64,000 nucleotides of DNA from Haplosporangium gracile. Its lineage: Eukaryota; Mortierellomycota; Mortierellomycetes; Mortierellales; Mortierellaceae. Shown in pieces: positions 1 to 11,113 of this stretch (positions are counted from its first letter, which is position 1; every line of letters starts with the position of its first letter). A program made the position numbers and the translations under genes. The stretch covers positions 1 to 64,000 of the forward strand of contig JAAAUF010000098.1 in assembly GCA_015499985.1 (NCBI GenBank), given 5' to 3'. Under the pieces are notes generated by a model. It did not search any database. It had not been told where the DNA came from and saw nothing but the letters and a program-made list of their open reading frames with translations.

Positions 1-185
1 TTTTTTTTTTTTTTTTTTCCCCCCCCTCCCTTTTCCCCTTCTTCGTTTCCCCCTTTTTTTTTTTTTTTGTTTTTTTTTATTTCTTTCATTCTTTCCTTTC
101 CTTCTTTCTTTTCATTATCCTCGTCCCTCCTTCATATCCCTTCTTCCCTTCCACCCTCTCCGAAACAAGTTATAGCCAACCAAGA
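1..185. other. Pyrimidine-rich leader at left edge
   Basis: Long runs of T and C (poly-T at 1-18 and about 55-80, then CT-rich sequence) run up to the ATG at 186. This resembles the CT-rich 5' leaders seen before other genes in the window and is probably promoter or 5' UTR of the membrane-protein gene. No coding signal is seen. Confidence 0.5.
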
Positions 186-2122
186 ATGGCCTCCGCTCGT
201 GAGATTTTGTTTGCTGCTCTGGCTGCGGCCGGATTCCTTGGTCTGGTAAGATCAGTTACCCTCAACCCTCATTGCAACGCCCTCACCCGCTTTGTTTTTC
301 TCGAGATTGTTGTATCCATCTTACCACTAGCAGCTCAACTTAACTCCAATACAAAACAAATAAAAAATCGTTTAGGGAGCCTCCTTTATCGGTGTCAAAC
401 TCAATGACCCCCCACCACAGCACAAGTCGCCCGTCACTGGCTACCCTACATGGCATCAAGACTACATAAGTACGTTGGCGCAAGTAAAAATGAGAGAAAG
501 AAGGAAAAAAAAGTTGAGCTGCGTGGCGAAGTATGATTTTCTCTACAATGCTCACAATATGTCAGCCCGACAGAGGCAAGAATAATGACTAACCAGTTCA
601 TATCCCGTTCCTGACATAGATGAGAACAAAGAGATCACAATGTCGTTCACCATGCTAGCACTTCTCTTCACCTTGACCGCATCCTATGCTGCCTACCGTG
701 CCACCCGCAAGCCCTCCCGCTCCTTGACGGGCTTTGTCACCCTTCCCTCCGGCAACGAGGAGACCTCGACCCAAATCAATGGGTTCATCCAGTTTTACAT
801 TTATGCTACCATGGTTGCTGTTGTCGGATACTTCATCTTTGATGTTGGAAAGATCTGGGCCGTCGTCGGAGCACTCCACAACCTCCTTGAGGTTGCTCTT
901 TTGCTTGTCTTGCAGTCCGGAGGCAGAGTCACCAGCATGTCTTTTGGGCTATACATGTTCATTTATGTCTGCGCCACCATCCTCCTGAGCGTCTACCTCC
1001 CCTGGCCTTTGGATGCCATCTTCTTCCGCTGGCAAGGTAAAAAAAGAAAAATCACCATCAACTCATTACTACGCAGGCTGTAGGCTGTGTTAGGTGACGC
1101 CAGCTGCTTCTCCTTTTCGAATTAGCGCACTCTAAGGCTCTTTCTGCCTGCAAGAAAGTGACGGACACAGTCTTCTTGGATTGTGTAAAGGGGCTTCTTT
1201 ATTTTCTCTTGCTCACATTGGAGGTGCACTTGACTAACTCATGTTCATTCTACTGCGTTTACTATCATCATGATCAATAGGACTCTGCTCTGACTTTAGT
1301 TTAATCGTTATGTTTGTCCGCATGTACAAGGCAACAAAGGCTCAACTGGACAGTTTTGGCGATCCCGACAAACATGACCTTCAGCTGGCCAAGGCCCAAA
1401 AGGCCGCAGATCGTCTCGCCCAGCAGCAGGAGCAGAGCGGCTTTTTGGCCTCTTCAGGATCACTCCACACCGTCCACCTTACCCCCGCCAACGCAGAGAC
1501 ATCGACCTCTGCTACCTCCCTCCCCACCGTCAACCCTTCGTCGAACCCACTGCACAACATCCACGCTAGCTGGAAGCGCTTCGTCGCCCGTGCCCCCTCC
1601 CCCAGCGGCAGCGACAACTCTGATCATGAGACTCTGTTGCACCACTCTCGCAATCAGAACACCAATGCAACTTTGACCCCCGAGTCGACCCACACATCCC
1701 GTTTTGGAAGCGAGTCTGCACAAACTGTCATCCAGGTCCTCCCTGCCGACGGCAGCCACCGGGTCTCAATTGTCGCTCTCAACAACGACGAGTCGATCTG
1801 GGGTGTCCAGTGGAAGAACCCCAACCAGATCTGGCTGTTGATTGCTGCGTCTGTCTTCCATATCATTGGCAACTGTGTCACGACCATCTTTATCACCAAC
1901 CTATATGCCATGGCTGCCTTCCATGTCTCGTACGGAATCGCATACCCCCTCTATGCCTACTACCTCTATGTCGACAACCATGCTCTCCGCCAGACAAAGA
2001 TTTACATGCCCAAGTTTTCCAATATCAAGAACTTCACCTACTTGTGTGTGGCCCTGACCGGAGCCACTGCCACCATCAGGGCTGGACTTTATGTCTCGAC
2101 CTTGAATGCTGGCAACAAGTAA
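186..2122 (+). CDS. Multipass membrane protein of unknown function
   Basis: Four exons fit an intact frame: 186-245, 376-469, 620-1036 and 1281-2122, giving 470 aa. The introns have GT-AG ends (GTAAG, GTACG and GTAAA donors). The N-terminus is a hydrophobic segment (residues about 5-22). It is followed by four closely spaced membrane segments around the third exon, and then a long soluble Ser/Thr/Gln-rich stretch of about 150 residues encoded early in exon 4. Two or three further hydrophobic segments close the protein, ending in AGNK. The soluble part probably forms a cytoplasmic loop. I do not recognise a family; the layout suggests a receptor- or transporter-like integral membrane protein but no signature motif is visible. 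The gene converges on the PEBP gene, with 225 bp between stops. Confidence is good for the exon structure and low for any function. Confidence 0.8.
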
Positions 2123-2347
2123 AAAATACCTGCTGTAACATAACCTATATCCATTCCCAAAAAATCTCTGTAGTAAAATATCCCTTTTTATTTACATGTT
2201 GGTCCGAGTGCAATTGAATGCGTGGAGTAGTTGTGAGCAAAAAAAAAGCAAAACGTGCGCTATTGCAAAAAGGGGTACCGAATTCAACGCAAAAAGCCCA
2301 TCATCCACTATCAACTATATCCCGTGTGCGTGCACTGTACTCTGTCT

Positions 2348-3359
2348 TTACGGATTCTCGGCGAAAAAGTAGTTGGCGCCAACTAACTCGAGATGAGCCT
2401 GGGACGAGAACTGCTTGGCCTTGAAGCCTTGTCGCTCAGGAGCCAAGGGAGTGGTGAGTGCCGAAACGTTGGTGGAAGGGGTCTGTTTGTAGAGCAGGAA
2501 AATGTATCGATGAGGTCCTGAGCCGGCGGGAGGTGCAGGTCCCATGTAGGGCGAGACGACTGCTCCCTGGGCAACGTTGGCGGGTTGGAAGTCGGATGTG
2601 CCTGAGATATTGGCGACGACCCAGTGGCGATATTCTCGCATCTTGGGTTCCTTTCGGCTGGGTGCATCAGGGTCCACCTATGATGTATTTTTAACCAGAA
2701 ATGCAATGATGTTAAAGGAAGAAAAGTCGGACAAAGAATAAACCACGCGGTTCTTTTTTTGCGTTAACAAGACAAAAGAGTAAAAAGCGGGATGTCTGAA
2801 TGTCTTGTTTGACTCATGGCGCAAAAACGCAGATTAGTCCTTAGTCTGTTCAGGGCGGCTATTTCTTACCATGAAGAGAGTGTACTGGTCGCTGGGAGAT
2901 TCCGCCTGGAAGGACACCTGTGGAGCTTGTTGGGTTTCTATAATGGATACAACCCCATACAAAGACAAGACACACGACAAAAAAAGGGAATGCGGTTTTT
3001 TTAAAAGTCAGTCGGCATTGTTCAATCAATGGTAAAAATCTATAGAAGAAAAGAATTTAAAATATTGTCCCTTTCCCTTTTGGCAATAGGAAACCCACAC
3101 AGAGAAAGTAGGAAAAAGTTTTTGACGGGAACAAAGAAATAATTCTATCATGGTGCAGCATTTTCTTTCTCCCTTTGTTTTTGGTAAGAACAACAAAAGT
3201 ACCTTGGACGCTGAGTGTGTTGCCGAGGGCGACTTCCTTGTTAGATCCATAGCTGACCATGAGGAGGGTCTTGGACTGGAAGGAATCGAGTACGTCGGGG
3301 ATGATTCCGTCCTGCTTCAAGGCGGCTTCTGTTGCTTGGTCGCTTGTGATAAGAGGCAT
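2348..3359 (-). CDS. Phosphatidylethanolamine-binding protein (PEBP family)
   Basis: Three exons (3359-3203, 2937-2870, 2677-2348) encode 184 aa, typical for PEBP. The start is the ATG of MPLITSD; an in-frame upstream extension exists but is serine/phenylalanine-rich and looks like leader. The two family signatures are present: DPDAPSR at the exon 2/3 junction, part of the anion-binding site, and GPHRYIFLLY further on. PEBP proteins bind phospholipid head groups and in eukaryotes modulate kinase or protease signalling; fungal members include the carboxypeptidase Y inhibitor Tfs1. No signal peptide is seen, so a cytosolic location is likely. The exact partner cannot be inferred. It is divergent from the Mdv1-like gene, 1.3 kb apart. 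Confidence 0.93.
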
Positions 3360-4665
3360 GGTTTTGTTTGTATTGTCCGGGTGAGAGAGCTGAGTATGTG
3401 TGTTGGATGTGAAGAAGGAAAGAAGAAAGAAAAAGAAGAGAATAGAGGAAGAAAGAAGAAAGAAGAAAGAAAAGGCGAGAAAAGTATGCCAAGGGCGAAG
3501 GGGATAGGCGTGTGAATTCATTCATGATGATCGCATTGGGGCTATGGGATGGGGAACGAGAAACCCGTCACACATCACCAACCGCGCGCACTGGCATCAA
3601 AGTTGATGATGACGCCGGTGAATAGGGTGAAAGAGGATGAAAGAGGCGAGGTCAGTGAGTGCATGGGTGACGAGGGAGAGGGAAGGAGAATTTTGCAAAC
3701 CCTGGACACGCTTCCTTGTCCCCTTGGAGGCGTGATGACAGCAGCAGAGGGAACAGCCGGAGTGATTATCCAAGACGCTCATTCCAAAAAACATTAGCGG
3801 TACCATTCATTCATTCTTAGCGGGGATACGGGAAGGAAAACGATGATCAATTGGGAAAAGGGGAAACCTTCTTCTCCAAAATGGCAATTCTTCCCAGCCA
3901 GGTTGGCCTCCCCTTCCTCGTCAAGGGGACGGAGACACGAACGGTGGACGGGTGGCTTGTAACACTGGACTCGAGAGCGAGAGTTGATCTGATCTTGAAC
4001 CCCCAGTTGTCACACCATCGCAGACCCTCATTGTCCCCTCCTGTCCCGCCCCGATCTCTTTCTTCCATTCTTCTTTCTTCTTCCTTCTTCCTTGTTGTTC
4101 TTCATTTCATTCCATCGATCGGATCATCCTTTCTTGTTCCTTCTTTCTTGTTCCTTCTTTCTTTATTCTTCATTCTCTCCTGCCAGTGTCTCGTCATTCC
4201 ATCCTCGTGGCCTCCTTCTGCACCCCTTTGCTTTTCCTTTTTCTTTTTTTGTTTATCTCTCTTTCTTTCCGTCCTGAGCATCCATCCAGTGGCTCATCCA
4301 TGCATTCAACCTGACGACCTTCCCCACTCTTCCTGCTTCTGTTGTTTTTTTATTCATTCGTCAGCCTTTTTAACTTCTAGTTCTTTCTTTTCTACTCGCG
4401 CGTGTACATTATATCTATTTGTTCTAAAGTACAAGTAACTCTCCTCTGCCATATTTTCAATTCACACGAGATCACGTCGAGACATTCTCCTCTTTGCGAT
4501 TGCTCCCGATCGTACGCCCCTTTGACGCAGTCTTTCTCAAAAGCGGTCTACCACTAACGACTCCAGAGTCGCCTGGCACTACTCCTCGCCTGGACTACCA
4601 GGTTTAATTGACCTCGAGGCCTCCTCCCGAACCCACACATCCGGAGGTCATACCCAATACACAGC
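3360..4665. other. Divergent intergenic region with CT-rich leader
   Basis: This separates the PEBP start from the start of the Mdv1-like gene. 3410-3480 is purine-rich on the + strand (the CT-rich PEBP leader on the minus strand). 4030-4440 is strongly CT-rich (TTCTTTC repeats) and is probably the promoter or 5' leader of the Mdv1-like gene. Open frames here are low-complexity and not credible genes. Confidence 0.5.
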
Positions 4666-7370
4666 ATGATGGCGTCCGCCGGACCTTCTAATCCCCGGAA
4701 CAAACAGGCAAGAAGCCAGGAACCATCCGCCTCCTCCTCAGCGCGATCCTCCGATCAAACTGTTTCACGACCTTCGCTCGCCACTTCTCGAGCCAATGCC
4801 GCACTTTCACAAACAATCTCGGGAATTTCTGCAACAGGACGATCGATCTCTTCATTAGTGTCGTCAGGATTGGCACAGCCAAGGCATAGGATCATGGAGC
4901 TGCTTCACACTTTCGACGTCTCGGGACTGGCCTCTTCTGCTCGCCACTCTCTCACGACTACCAGCAGCATTGTTTTTTCGCCATTGACAGTCCAGGCAGT
5001 GAAGGGCGATCTGACCGGCATCGCTACGCTCACTGGACTTTCAGGCATGGCGCCTCATTTGATGGCCAGCCAGTATTTGAAGCGAGCCACTGCTAACGCT
5101 CAAGCACTGGCACTGACTGGAGCCATTCAGGCGACACCTGCATCGGCTGATCAATTGCTGTCAGAGGACATTCCAGAGGCCGGAGCCCGAGTCTCACTTT
5201 TCCAGGGGTTCAAAGCATCATACCCGGGACACAAGAGCGGACGACGAGGCAAGAACCACCAGCGGAGGCGGAAGAACGGGTTCGGAGAAGTAGGCGAAGA
5301 TGACCCTAACAAGCTCTTTTCGTCACTGTTGAGTGAGCGTGAACGTACAATCAAGGAGCAAGTAAAGCTTCAAACACAAAAGGTATCTTTTCTTGCTGTG
5401 AGGACGCCTAAATCAATACTGTAGGTTCTTTGTTCGTCCCATATAGAGTGAGGTTTGCTGACAATTTGCGATTCTTCTAGACTGTGATCCAATCCGAGTT
5501 GGACCAAATTGCCGCTTCAATCGAGACTCTCCAGGCCAAGCAGACCAACCTTGGATTCAAGCTAAGCAAATTGGCTGAACGCGAGGATGACCTTGCTGAT
5601 ACATGTGAGTTTTTACACCCAGGTGCACGTATCTGTATTGTCCGTGCATGAATAGGATGTTATCTAAGTCATTTCTTAACCATCCTATCTTTCTTTTTTG
5701 TTAGTGGGCGATCTGAATGATAAGCTGGCCTCGATCTCTGAAGGAAACAAGACTCGGGATGGACAACGTAAGCCATTTTTGATGTTATTTCTTTTCCTCT
5801 GTAAGTCGTTGTACCGGAAGCTAGTATTTAACGAAACAATTTGTTTTCTTGTGATTATGTAGCGTTGCAATTGGAGTACAGAGACGAAACTCGGGACTCG
5901 GGAACCTGCATGCACACCTTCTACGGACACGACGGGATTGTTACCAGCCTCGATCTGAATGGCCCATATGGTACTTTGGTTACGGCCTCGCGGGACAACA
6001 CGACTCGCGTCTGGGACTTGTCGACGTTCAAGTGCCTCGGCCAACTGCCTGGACACGAAGACACTGTCGAGTGCCTCCAACTCACCCAACATACATTAGT
6101 GACTGGCTCACGAGATAACACCATCCGAACCTGGAATCTTGCAGATCTAAGCCACAATCAACATTCGCGATCGCCTTCACCCACCCCATCGGATTCCAGC
6201 TACAGCTCTAACCACATTAACGGAAAGTTTACGGATACCGACGGCGATGACTATTCCCGGTCCTCGAGAGAGGTGGTCACTGTTCTTGATAACTGCTGGG
6301 CTGGCACCCTTAGTGGCCATACTGGAAATGTCACCTGTCTCTACTTTGAGGATGATAAGCTGGTATGTATGCGATGGATAGTAAATTATGGTTTGGAAGT
6401 ATTCTCTGCGTTGTAATTTCTGTAATCTAATTGGTCTTTTTGTCTGTTAATCATGTAGCTCTCTGGATCAAATGACAAGACTATCAAGGAATGGGATCTT
6501 GAGACTGGTCAGTGCGTCTTGACTATGGACTTGCTCTGGGCAATGGGAACGTCCAACTCGTGGTCGGACTGGATGACCGAAGCACAAGATCAGAGCTATG
6601 TCGGAGGACTCCAATTCTGGCAGTATGCTCTCTGCAGTGGAACCATTGACGGTGCCATCCGCATGTGGGATCGTAAGTCTTGCTTAGCATTGATCTGGGT
6701 ATTCTCTGTTTAGGCTTTTTTCGTGGTACATATGAAGCAAAGTATTAACTCAACTTTTGTCTTACATTTTTTTTTGCCGTTCTTCAGTCAGGACGGGTCA
6801 GTCGCATAGAACTCTTGCTGGCCATACCGGACCTGTCACCACTCTACAGTTCGATGACTACCATGTCGTCAGTGGAAGCGTTGACAGAAGCGTGCGGGTA
6901 CGTACTTGCAGCTAGTATGATTTTTGTCATGTCTTCTGGTGATAAACCTGTGAAAACTAACATATGTCACATTATCTTTAACCCTGCGTCTAATAGATAT
7001 GGGATCTCAGGACTGGCGCCATCCAGGAGATCTTGCAGTATGAGGATCCAGTGCGGAGCCTTCAGTTTGACACATCAAAGATCATTGTAGGATCAGGAGA
7101 GAGTCTCAAGGTAAGAAACTCTTTCATATTGATTATCGTTCATTTTGGTTTCATGCCCCCTATGGAAGTCTTTCATTGAAGCAAACGACCACATTTGCTG
7201 ACATGTTTGCCCTATTGTTCTTTTTTTCCAAAATATAGATCTACGATAGAGTGTCACAACAGCACTCGTATTATACTGGACACACAAACAAGGTCGAGAG
7301 TGTCCGGTTCAATGACTCTTTGCTTGTGTCGGGAGGCCAAGACTCGACCGTCAGACTTTGGAGTCGGTAA
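4666..7370 (+). CDS. MDV1: Mitochondrial fission WD40 adaptor (Mdv1/Caf4 type)
   Basis: Eight exons (4666-5382, 5481-5604, 5705-5767, 5863-6362, 6459-6672, 6788-6897, 6997-7110, 7239-7370) sum to 657 aa. The N-terminal half is Ser/Thr-rich, then helical, with a basic patch and a heptad-like coiled coil across exons 1-3 (ERERTIKEQ to [11 protein letters not shown]). The C-terminal half is a WD40 propeller with recognisable GH...WD repeats, for example [36 protein letters not shown] and [12 protein letters not shown], ending in STVRLWSR. This N-terminal helical/coiled-coil plus propeller layout is that of Mdv1 and Caf4, which link Fis1 on the outer mitochondrial membrane to the dynamin Dnm1. 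A Ser-rich insert of about 45 residues separates two WD repeats in exon 4. Whether it is closer to Mdv1 or Caf4 cannot be told from a single copy. A poly(A)-signal-like AATAAA overlaps the stop. Confidence 0.88.
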
Positions 7371-7564
7371 TAAAACACGCTACACTACCCTTTTTTTTTT
7401 TTTTTTGCGTATAGCCATCTATTGTGTCAAGCATTAGACTTCATTTTTATTCGACATTGTTGTTGTTGGGCTTATTTATCAGCTACCGTTACTACGAAAG
7501 TTCTTTGTACAAGGGGAAGAGTGAAGGTTGGATAATTAAGGTAGTGCTATGTGCTAGAAGATAT

Positions 7565-8488
7565 TTAAGTAGACTGGGTACCGTTGAAGAGATAGGCGGG
7601 ACCAGCGAGGACGTTGGAGTCCTTGTTCGAGGTGAAGGTGGTATTGTCCTTGGTGATAAGGACATAGACGTATCCGGTGGCGTTCTGGGGCAGGGCACAC
7701 TCGTCGCGGGGGCTGACGGTGACATTGTTTCCAAACAAGAACTGACAGAATGTCGAGTTCAGGTTGGCGCCGTTGCCCATGAACGAAGTCATGACCTTGG
7801 TCGAGTTGGAACCGGCAGCAGGGAGCGTGGCATTCAATTGAGCAAAGGGTTTGACAGTGGTATTGAAAGGGCAGGAAGTGATAAAGTTGGTGGCGAGGGT
7901 GGCGATCTCGCGTGGTCCGAGGGGGGTGTCAAAGGCGTAAGGCATACCCGATTGACCCCAGAGTTCGTTCAAGTAGGAGGCGTGACGGGCCTCGACGGTT
8001 GCAATAGACGGGAGGACGGTCGTGAGGTTGCCACTAAGACCGGAGGCGACGGTCGAGAGGTTGGAGGCGATGCCGAGGTAAGCTGAGACACCTATGTTCT
8101 CGATAGCTTGGGCGGCGGCCAGGAAATGGGTCACGTTGTCCATAGGGAAGGAGTAGTTGCAGATAGGGACGGGAGAACCCTTCATGGACGTGATGATGGA
8201 GGTCAAGGCCGAGACGTGCTGGTTCTCCTGCTCGCTAATGTTGCCGAAGCGGTTGCGGACCTTGGCATCAAAGCCAGCGTTGGTGAAGGCGGTTTCGTTG
8301 AAGTTCGCAAGGCCTTGTTTGTAGAATTCAGCTTCGAGGTGCTCGAGGGTGAGGGCATAGTTGAGGACGGCCAAGGTCTGGTTGGTCATGGTCTGGTTGT
8401 TGCTGCCGGACTTGGGGGCTGGCGCGGCGGTTGTGAGGGTGGCGATGGCGAAAGCGGCCATGGCGACGAAAACGGTGGAGAAACGCAT
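7565..8488 (-). CDS. Secreted ferritin-like domain protein (Rds1/desiccation-related type)
   Basis: A single-exon ORF of 307 aa. Residues 1-22 form a signal peptide (hydrophobic, ending TTAAPAP). The rest is a ferritin-like four-helix fold with the carboxylate/His pattern expected of dinuclear-metal helices: LEHLEAEFY (48-56), EQENQH (86-91), the helix AQAIENIGVSAY (126-137) and ATVEARH (163-169). Many NxT/S sequons occur and the C-terminal part is Asn/Thr-rich, which fits an extracellular or wall glycoprotein. Fungal relatives such as Rds1 are nutrient- or stress-regulated, and plant relatives are desiccation-linked; the biochemical activity is not established. A TATA box lies about 120 bp upstream of the start. 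The gene converges with the Mdv1-like gene (194 bp between stops). Confidence 0.85.
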   Translation of the reverse strand: MRFSTVFVAMAAFAIATLTTAAPAPKSGSNNQTMTNQTLAVLNYALTLEHLEAEFYKQGLANFNETAFTNAGFDAKVRNRFGNISEQENQHVSALTSIITSMKGSPVPICNYSFPMDNVTHFLAAAQAIENIGVSAYLGIASNLSTVASGLSGNLTTVLPSIATVEARHASYLNELWGQSGMPYAFDTPLGPREIATLATNFITSCPFNTTVKPFAQLNATLPAAGSNSTKVMTSFMGNGANLNSTFCQFLFGNNVTVSPRDECALPQNATGYVYVLITKDNTTFTSNKDSNVLAGPAYLFNGTQST

Positions 8489-8608
8489 CTTGGACTGATT
8501 GAGTGTGTGAGCGAAAGAGGTTGAGAGAAGAGAGTATTGGTTGGATGGTTGACTTGGGATATTGAGTTAGGAAGATAATAAAGCATTTGAAGAGGAGGAT
8601 GTCGCCTA

Positions 8609-8614
8609 CTTATA
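8609..8614 (-). promoter_or_regulatory. TATA box of ferritin-like gene
   Basis: TATAAG on the minus strand, about 120 nt upstream of the ATG at 8488. The spacing matches the TATA boxes of the intact MDR gene and the cysteine-rich peptide gene in this window. Confidence 0.5.
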
Positions 8615-8619
8615 CCCTT

Positions 8620-10128
8620 CAGACGACCGTCTTCTTGACGAGTCGCTGCTCCAGTTAATGTCGCAACTAGAGTAGGGTACAGTATACGATCGAGTCGAGC
8701 CGAGAGAAGGAAGCGCTCTTGTCCTCGTATACATTTATCCTGGCATAATTACCTTTAGAAGTTGCGATGAAGAGAGGAAGGAAGAGAAGCGAGTTGAATG
8801 AGACCGTGTTAACAAACAATGACATAGACGATCGTCCTTGTGTTCACGCAAACAAAAAACGAGATTGGCCGTTGGAGGACTTAGGATAGCGATAGGGCTG
8901 GTCGTGGTCGTGGAGAGAGTAGTGGAGAGACAAGTGGGGAGAGGATGGTTTGTGGTTGGTAGGAGAAAGGGATATGGGTGAGGGAAGTGATATGGTATGT
9001 TCTGTTCGTGTCAGGAATAGAATGATGGAAAAAGGTGAAGAAATGGGCTGTTGTGAGACCCAAGACCGCGAGAGTCCTTTGACTGGTCGATCCGCCCGGC
9101 TAAAGAACAAAAACGCGTTATTGGGGCATCCAAAGAAGGGTCTATTTTTCTACGGCGGATAAAAAAGTTGTGCATAAATGAAGTGGAAACAGCGAGCCTA
9201 TGGAAGGGAAGCGTGGTCAGTAGCACTCTTAATAGTTTTATCATTGTGTATGTGGAGGACAAAGAAAACATTGAACAACTTTCGCCTTGAGGAGTCATTG
9301 GCGCTCTTCTGCCAGTCGATGAATACCCCCGAAAGGGCACTATCGTTGGCTGTCATGCGGGGCACATGAGAGAGAGAGGAGAGAGAGAGAGAGAGAGAAA
9401 TACAATAGGCATGACAGCAGCCAGCTCCTGTTGCATCAGATGGAGGGGTGCTGGAAAAAAATACAAAAGAGAAAAGAAATTTGCCCCCTGTCACCTTTCC
9501 TCCAAAAAATCGCAGAAGAAAAAAAGAAAAAGATGTCCTGTTCTTCTTGTCTGGAAGGTCCCCCTGCGAGGATCCCATATTTTTTAGGTAACAATTCGTG
9601 CGACCGTAAAAAGATGGACTCATTAAAGACGAAGGAGATTGCGTCTAACTAGGGTCCAGGGACGAGAGGGACTAGAAACACAGAACGTGCTCGTTGGTTT
9701 ATTTCCCTATCCTCAATTGTCACTTTTTTGGTGGCTGAATGGATGGTTGGCGCTTTGTTTGTTTTGTGCACTCCCTCTACTCGACTCCTAGCATAAACAA
9801 GAGCCTGAAAACGTTAAAAAGGAAAAAAAAACGCTAAGGTGGGCGTTCCGTATGCGCATAGTTGTCCCTTGAGCCGAAGTGTGTTAATCGTTTAGAGTCA
9901 TCCCCTACTCAGCATAACCTATTTCGTTTTCCTTGATCGGATAGCGCCTTTTATATCGTTCTGATGCATCTTTAGTCAATTGACGCACGCCGTCTCTTTT
10001 TCATCTTCATCTTTTTTTGTGACCCCTTCGCTTCTCTTTCTCTCCTCCTTTTCTCTCTCACGCCCACTCGATTGAAAAACAACACCTTTCTCCTCTGCTC
10101 TCTACCATTGAACTTTGTACAGGAAAAA
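8620..10128. other. Intergenic region, no gene seen
   Basis: Between the ferritin-like gene promoter and the PNPOx-like gene. It holds a GA-rich microsatellite (about 9369-9398), A- and T-rich tracts, and a CT-rich leader before 10129. The open frames (for example on the minus strand at 9011-9340) have no domain-like pattern and were not called. Confidence 0.5.
9369..9398. repeat. (GA)n microsatellite
   Basis: Nearly pure GA dinucleotide repeat of about 30 nt in intergenic DNA. Confidence 0.85.
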
Positions 10129-11034
10129 ATGGTCCAGTTTTTTGATAGTATCAGCGACGACCATGCCGAGTGGATCAAGAAGCAAAAGATCTTTTTCGTC
10201 GGGACGGCACCATTGGACGGTAGAGGGACAGTCAATAACTCGCCCAAGGGATACGATTGTCTGCGTGTCCTAACTCCCAACCAAGTCTGCTACCTCGAGA
10301 TGTCAGGCAAGTAGCGTGCCACTCTACTTTCTTTGTTCTTGAGATGATGCTTCCTTTTAATAGCGAACATCATAGAAGAAGGATCACTCGTACTAACCTT
10401 CTTACCCATGTCTCATCACATCTTTTGTCTATCTTTTGTCCACCTTTTACCTTTAGGCTCGGGGATTGAAACACAGAGTCATTTGGAAGAGAATGGCAGG
10501 ATCACTATCATGCTGACAGCATTCGAGGGCGGACCCCGTATTATGCGCCTAATGGGCACCGGCAGAGTCATCCGAGTCGACACTCCGGAATTCAACACCC
10601 TCATGGAATCCCACTACGAGGGCTCAGAACTAGCTCGTGCCTCTGGAAAGCGAGCCATCATCCTGGCCGATGTCCGCAAGGTCTCGACCAGTTGTGGGTA
10701 TGGGGTTCCTTACTTTGACTACAAAGGATCCTGAAAGACGTTGATTGACACATGGGCTAAGCGGGATGAGGATACGGTCAAGAAGTACTGGAAGACGATC
10801 AATAAGTTCAGTCTGGATGGGCTCCCTGGGATGCGACATGAGTTGTTGGGATTAGAGTTTGTTGGCATCAATAGGGGCGCTGGTGAGGAGATTGTGTTGC
10901 CTGGGGAGGAGTCGTGGGGTGCCCTTTTGAGGACTTGGATGCAGGCCAGTCCTGCTCCTGCGAATGTTGCTTACTTGATCGCCGGCGCTGTCATTGGTGG
11001 CGCCTTCTCCCACCTCTACTCCCGAAGGCGATAA
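10129..11034 (+). pseudogene. Pyridoxamine-phosphate-oxidase-fold protein with internal TGA
   Basis: Two exons: 10129-10306 and 10457-11034. The 5' donor is GC (GCAAGT), so this is a GC-AG intron; using it restores the conserved run SGSGIETQSHL across the junction. The protein resembles fungal members of the PNPOx-like FMN-binding split-barrel family (IFFVGTAPLDG, NNSPKGYD, GRITIML, GYGVPYFDYKG). A TGA at 10732-10734 (codon 152) interrupts the frame right after YFDYKGS. The same frame then continues open for another 99 codons (KTLIDTWAKRDEDTVKKYW onward) to a TAA at 11032. The continuation ends in a hydrophobic segment (about 18 residues) and SRRR, like a tail anchor. The simplest reading is a recent nonsense mutation or an assembly error (CGA to TGA); stop-codon readthrough is a less likely alternative. 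The truncated product would be 151 aa. The cofactor and substrate of these fungal proteins are not established. Confidence 0.75.
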
Positions 11035-11113
11035 CCGATTGGAATAACAGACACAGGACTTCATAGTAAATTGAGGTCTCTTTATCACCTTTAATACATC
11101 GAATGGTTGATGT

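Noticed and set aside
640..1083. ATG at 640 as an independent 147-aa gene
   Set aside because: Upstream exons at 186-245 and 376-469 splice into it in frame with good signals, and its 3' end is removed by an intron at 1037.
7424..8524. Two + strand open frames opposite the ferritin-like gene
   Set aside because: Gly/Val-rich shadows of a GC-biased minus-strand coding sequence.
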